Source: Planctomicrobium sp. (lineage in GTDB: Bacteria > Planctomycetota > Planctomycetia > Planctomycetales > Planctomycetaceae). From it: a DNA stretch of 15,465 nucleotides. Position 1 is the stretch's first letter. The number at the start of each line of letters is the position of its first letter. The translations under genes were made by a program, and so were the position numbers. Shown here piece after piece: positions 15,301 through 15,465 of this stretch. Location: positions 1 through 15,465 of the forward strand of contig JABJMI010000625.1 in NCBI GenBank assembly GCA_018659505.1, in the 5' to 3' direction. The notes under the pieces are model-generated. The model was not told where the DNA came from, did not search any database, and was given only the letters and a program-made list of their open reading frames with translations.

Positions 15301-15465
15301 GGATCAGACCACCATCGCCCGCACAAAGCAAATCGGGACCAGCGAAATACATTCCCTGTGCCCCCGATTTCGGTCCATTTACGAAGACTTTCGCTTCGTC
15401 CGCTTTCCCATCTTGATCGTTATCGACCAGGATTTTCACATACCCAGCTCCAGAAACGACAACGC
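12323..15465 (-). CDS. PVC-type large dehydrogenase-like cytochrome c, 5' end outside the window
   Basis: Predicted exported multidomain oxidoreductase. The frame is open to the window edge, and the GTG at 15439 is internal, so the signal peptide and the first propeller blades are missing; about 1046 residues are visible. Counting from 15463, residues 1-300 form a sugar/sorbosone dehydrogenase-like beta-propeller, with Asp-rich turns (DNDQDGKADE, DRNSDDVADG, DSDGERD) and HGFRNAYDFDFG. About 350-560 is HEAT-like (repeated VVRARVAWSLGR, LVVRSAMEALIS, FVRQSAMRLLIN), and 560-880 is a further helical region. The C-terminal haem domain has CAQCHGG (CxxCH at 918-922) and the probable distal ligand in SLMPAGLL (Met about 1012), ending in a typical LYAYMRSL helix. 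Proteins of this kind are abundant in Planctomycetes and Verrucomicrobia and thought to oxidise sugars or other polysaccharide products; substrate and quinone or PQQ cofactor are unknown. ptb follows after 48 bases. Confidence 0.92.
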   Translation of the reverse strand, partial: VVVSGAGYVKILVDNDQDGKADEAKVFVNGPKSGAQGMYFAGPDLLCAGDGGLIRYKDRNSDDVADGPPDTFWKTKTGGEHDLHAMRKGPDGWWYAIAGNYAGITDKYITLETSPVKKPLAGTILRFKPDLSGSEIYAHGFRNAYDFDFGHVGDIFSFDSDGERDISLPWYRPTRVYHVLPGSHQGWQTRSWKRPDWFFDMPPVVGAFGRGSPTGVETYRHTQFPENYHGALFVLDWTYGRVIAMPMQQDGSTWSSEPIDFMTAIGQHGFAPTDVAVGINGELYVSVGGRGTRGGVYRIQATTPSNAHPQTTFGSSVALSRAEKVQRCLQAPQPLSSWSRRVWEPLVEELTSEPFINAAMDRSLTTNERVRAIEILTEKFGGLDGDLVYGIAADSDPVVRARVAWSLGRSDPAEPGFRDLAQFLKDKHPLVVRSAMEALISAKPKVLKDYVDSIGAVLGNEDKFVRQSAMRLLINMDNQTFRDVAAVGFKTGWNASIPVAAAYAVKVGDIQIYSLDIATRILNSDRDNKLKLEAVRVLQLGLGDLVPDQADVAAVYDGYASPAPLGDHPEVVQFVADAMEKLYPSGDELLDREYERVLSMIQSASPKLLQAVLQKLTEESHPVEDIHLLIVASRMSAERSPEQTATIARALVNLESKIATRNLRQDSNWADRTLEMYLVLAEKDAALPLAILNTPGFGAPGHVQFISTFPPESFDDAIRAFSKQIRSNPDYEWSSDVILLLAESLEAADQELLREKFDDFAMRNSVIIALASDPQEADRKYFYKALDTATLETIQQCISALGLLPPSEDAEENVALVYALRRMGNKEEELRVRDQIVEMLRRNMKTQFGYTFGKAGSLQKEVIDQWTETVREKFPESFVAQSGTEETGIDDLKTRLAAIDWSQGDEAAGQSLFKKRACAQCHGGRSALGPDLSGVAGRFSQEDLFTAIVFPNRDVSPRYQTTQIVTKNGQIRSGLIVYESVDGLVLRDSNNQTYRIEADDIEVKRRRNQSLMPAGLLKDLTDADLANLYAYMRSLSNRQTANAAKR

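Noticed and set aside
15437..15439. GTG as the start of the PVC-type cytochrome
   Set aside because: The frame stays open to the window edge, conserved propeller sequence surrounds it, and no signal peptide follows.

Overview
The window looks like chromosomal DNA from a planctomycete (Planctomycetota, probably a Planctomycetaceae relative). The strongest clue is the right-hand gene: a sugar-dehydrogenase-like propeller, a HEAT-repeat region and a C-terminal CxxCH haem domain, an architecture typical of the Planctomycetes/Verrucomicrobia group. Other clues are mixed SD and non-SD starts and a GC content that looks close to 50% by eye. The genus call is inference. There are eleven genes, three on the + strand and eight on the - strand. 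Both end genes run off the window.

Region 1 (1-3727, + strand) is a translationally coupled Hsp70 module. It holds the C-terminal three quarters of an HscC-type Hsp70, a 234-residue protein of unknown family with a C-terminal membrane anchor, and a 557-residue protein with a degenerate N-terminal J-domain (KPE in place of HPD) and two membrane segments. It resembles the third Hsp70 system of E. coli (HscC with its own J-protein) and points to a chaperone recruited to a membrane.

Region 2 (3763-6942, - strand) is a nucleotide-sugar and glycan cluster. A GalU-type uridylyltransferase overlaps by four bases (ATGA) a GHMP kinase that strongly resembles plant glucuronokinase; a GT4 glycosyltransferase follows. 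The simplest reading is salvage of free glucuronate (glucuronate to glucuronate-1-P to UDP-glucuronate) feeding a glycosyltransferase.

Region 3 (7263-10545, - strand) encodes an UbiH-like FAD monooxygenase, a small exported protein with a C-terminal CAACH haem motif, and an exported helical protein built of about four 114-residue repeats. No homology-based function can be given for the last.

Region 4 (10874-15465, - strand) runs from the large PVC-type cytochrome, through a phosphate acetyl/butyryltransferase, to D-aminoacyl-tRNA deacylase. Both short spacers carry arrays of pyrimidine-rich 7-bp repeats that end 5-6 bases before the next start codon, where a Shine-Dalgarno site would normally be.

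Two gene-free stretches exceed 300 bp: 6943-7262 and 10546-10873. I saw no tRNA, rRNA, CRISPR array or complete insertion sequence.
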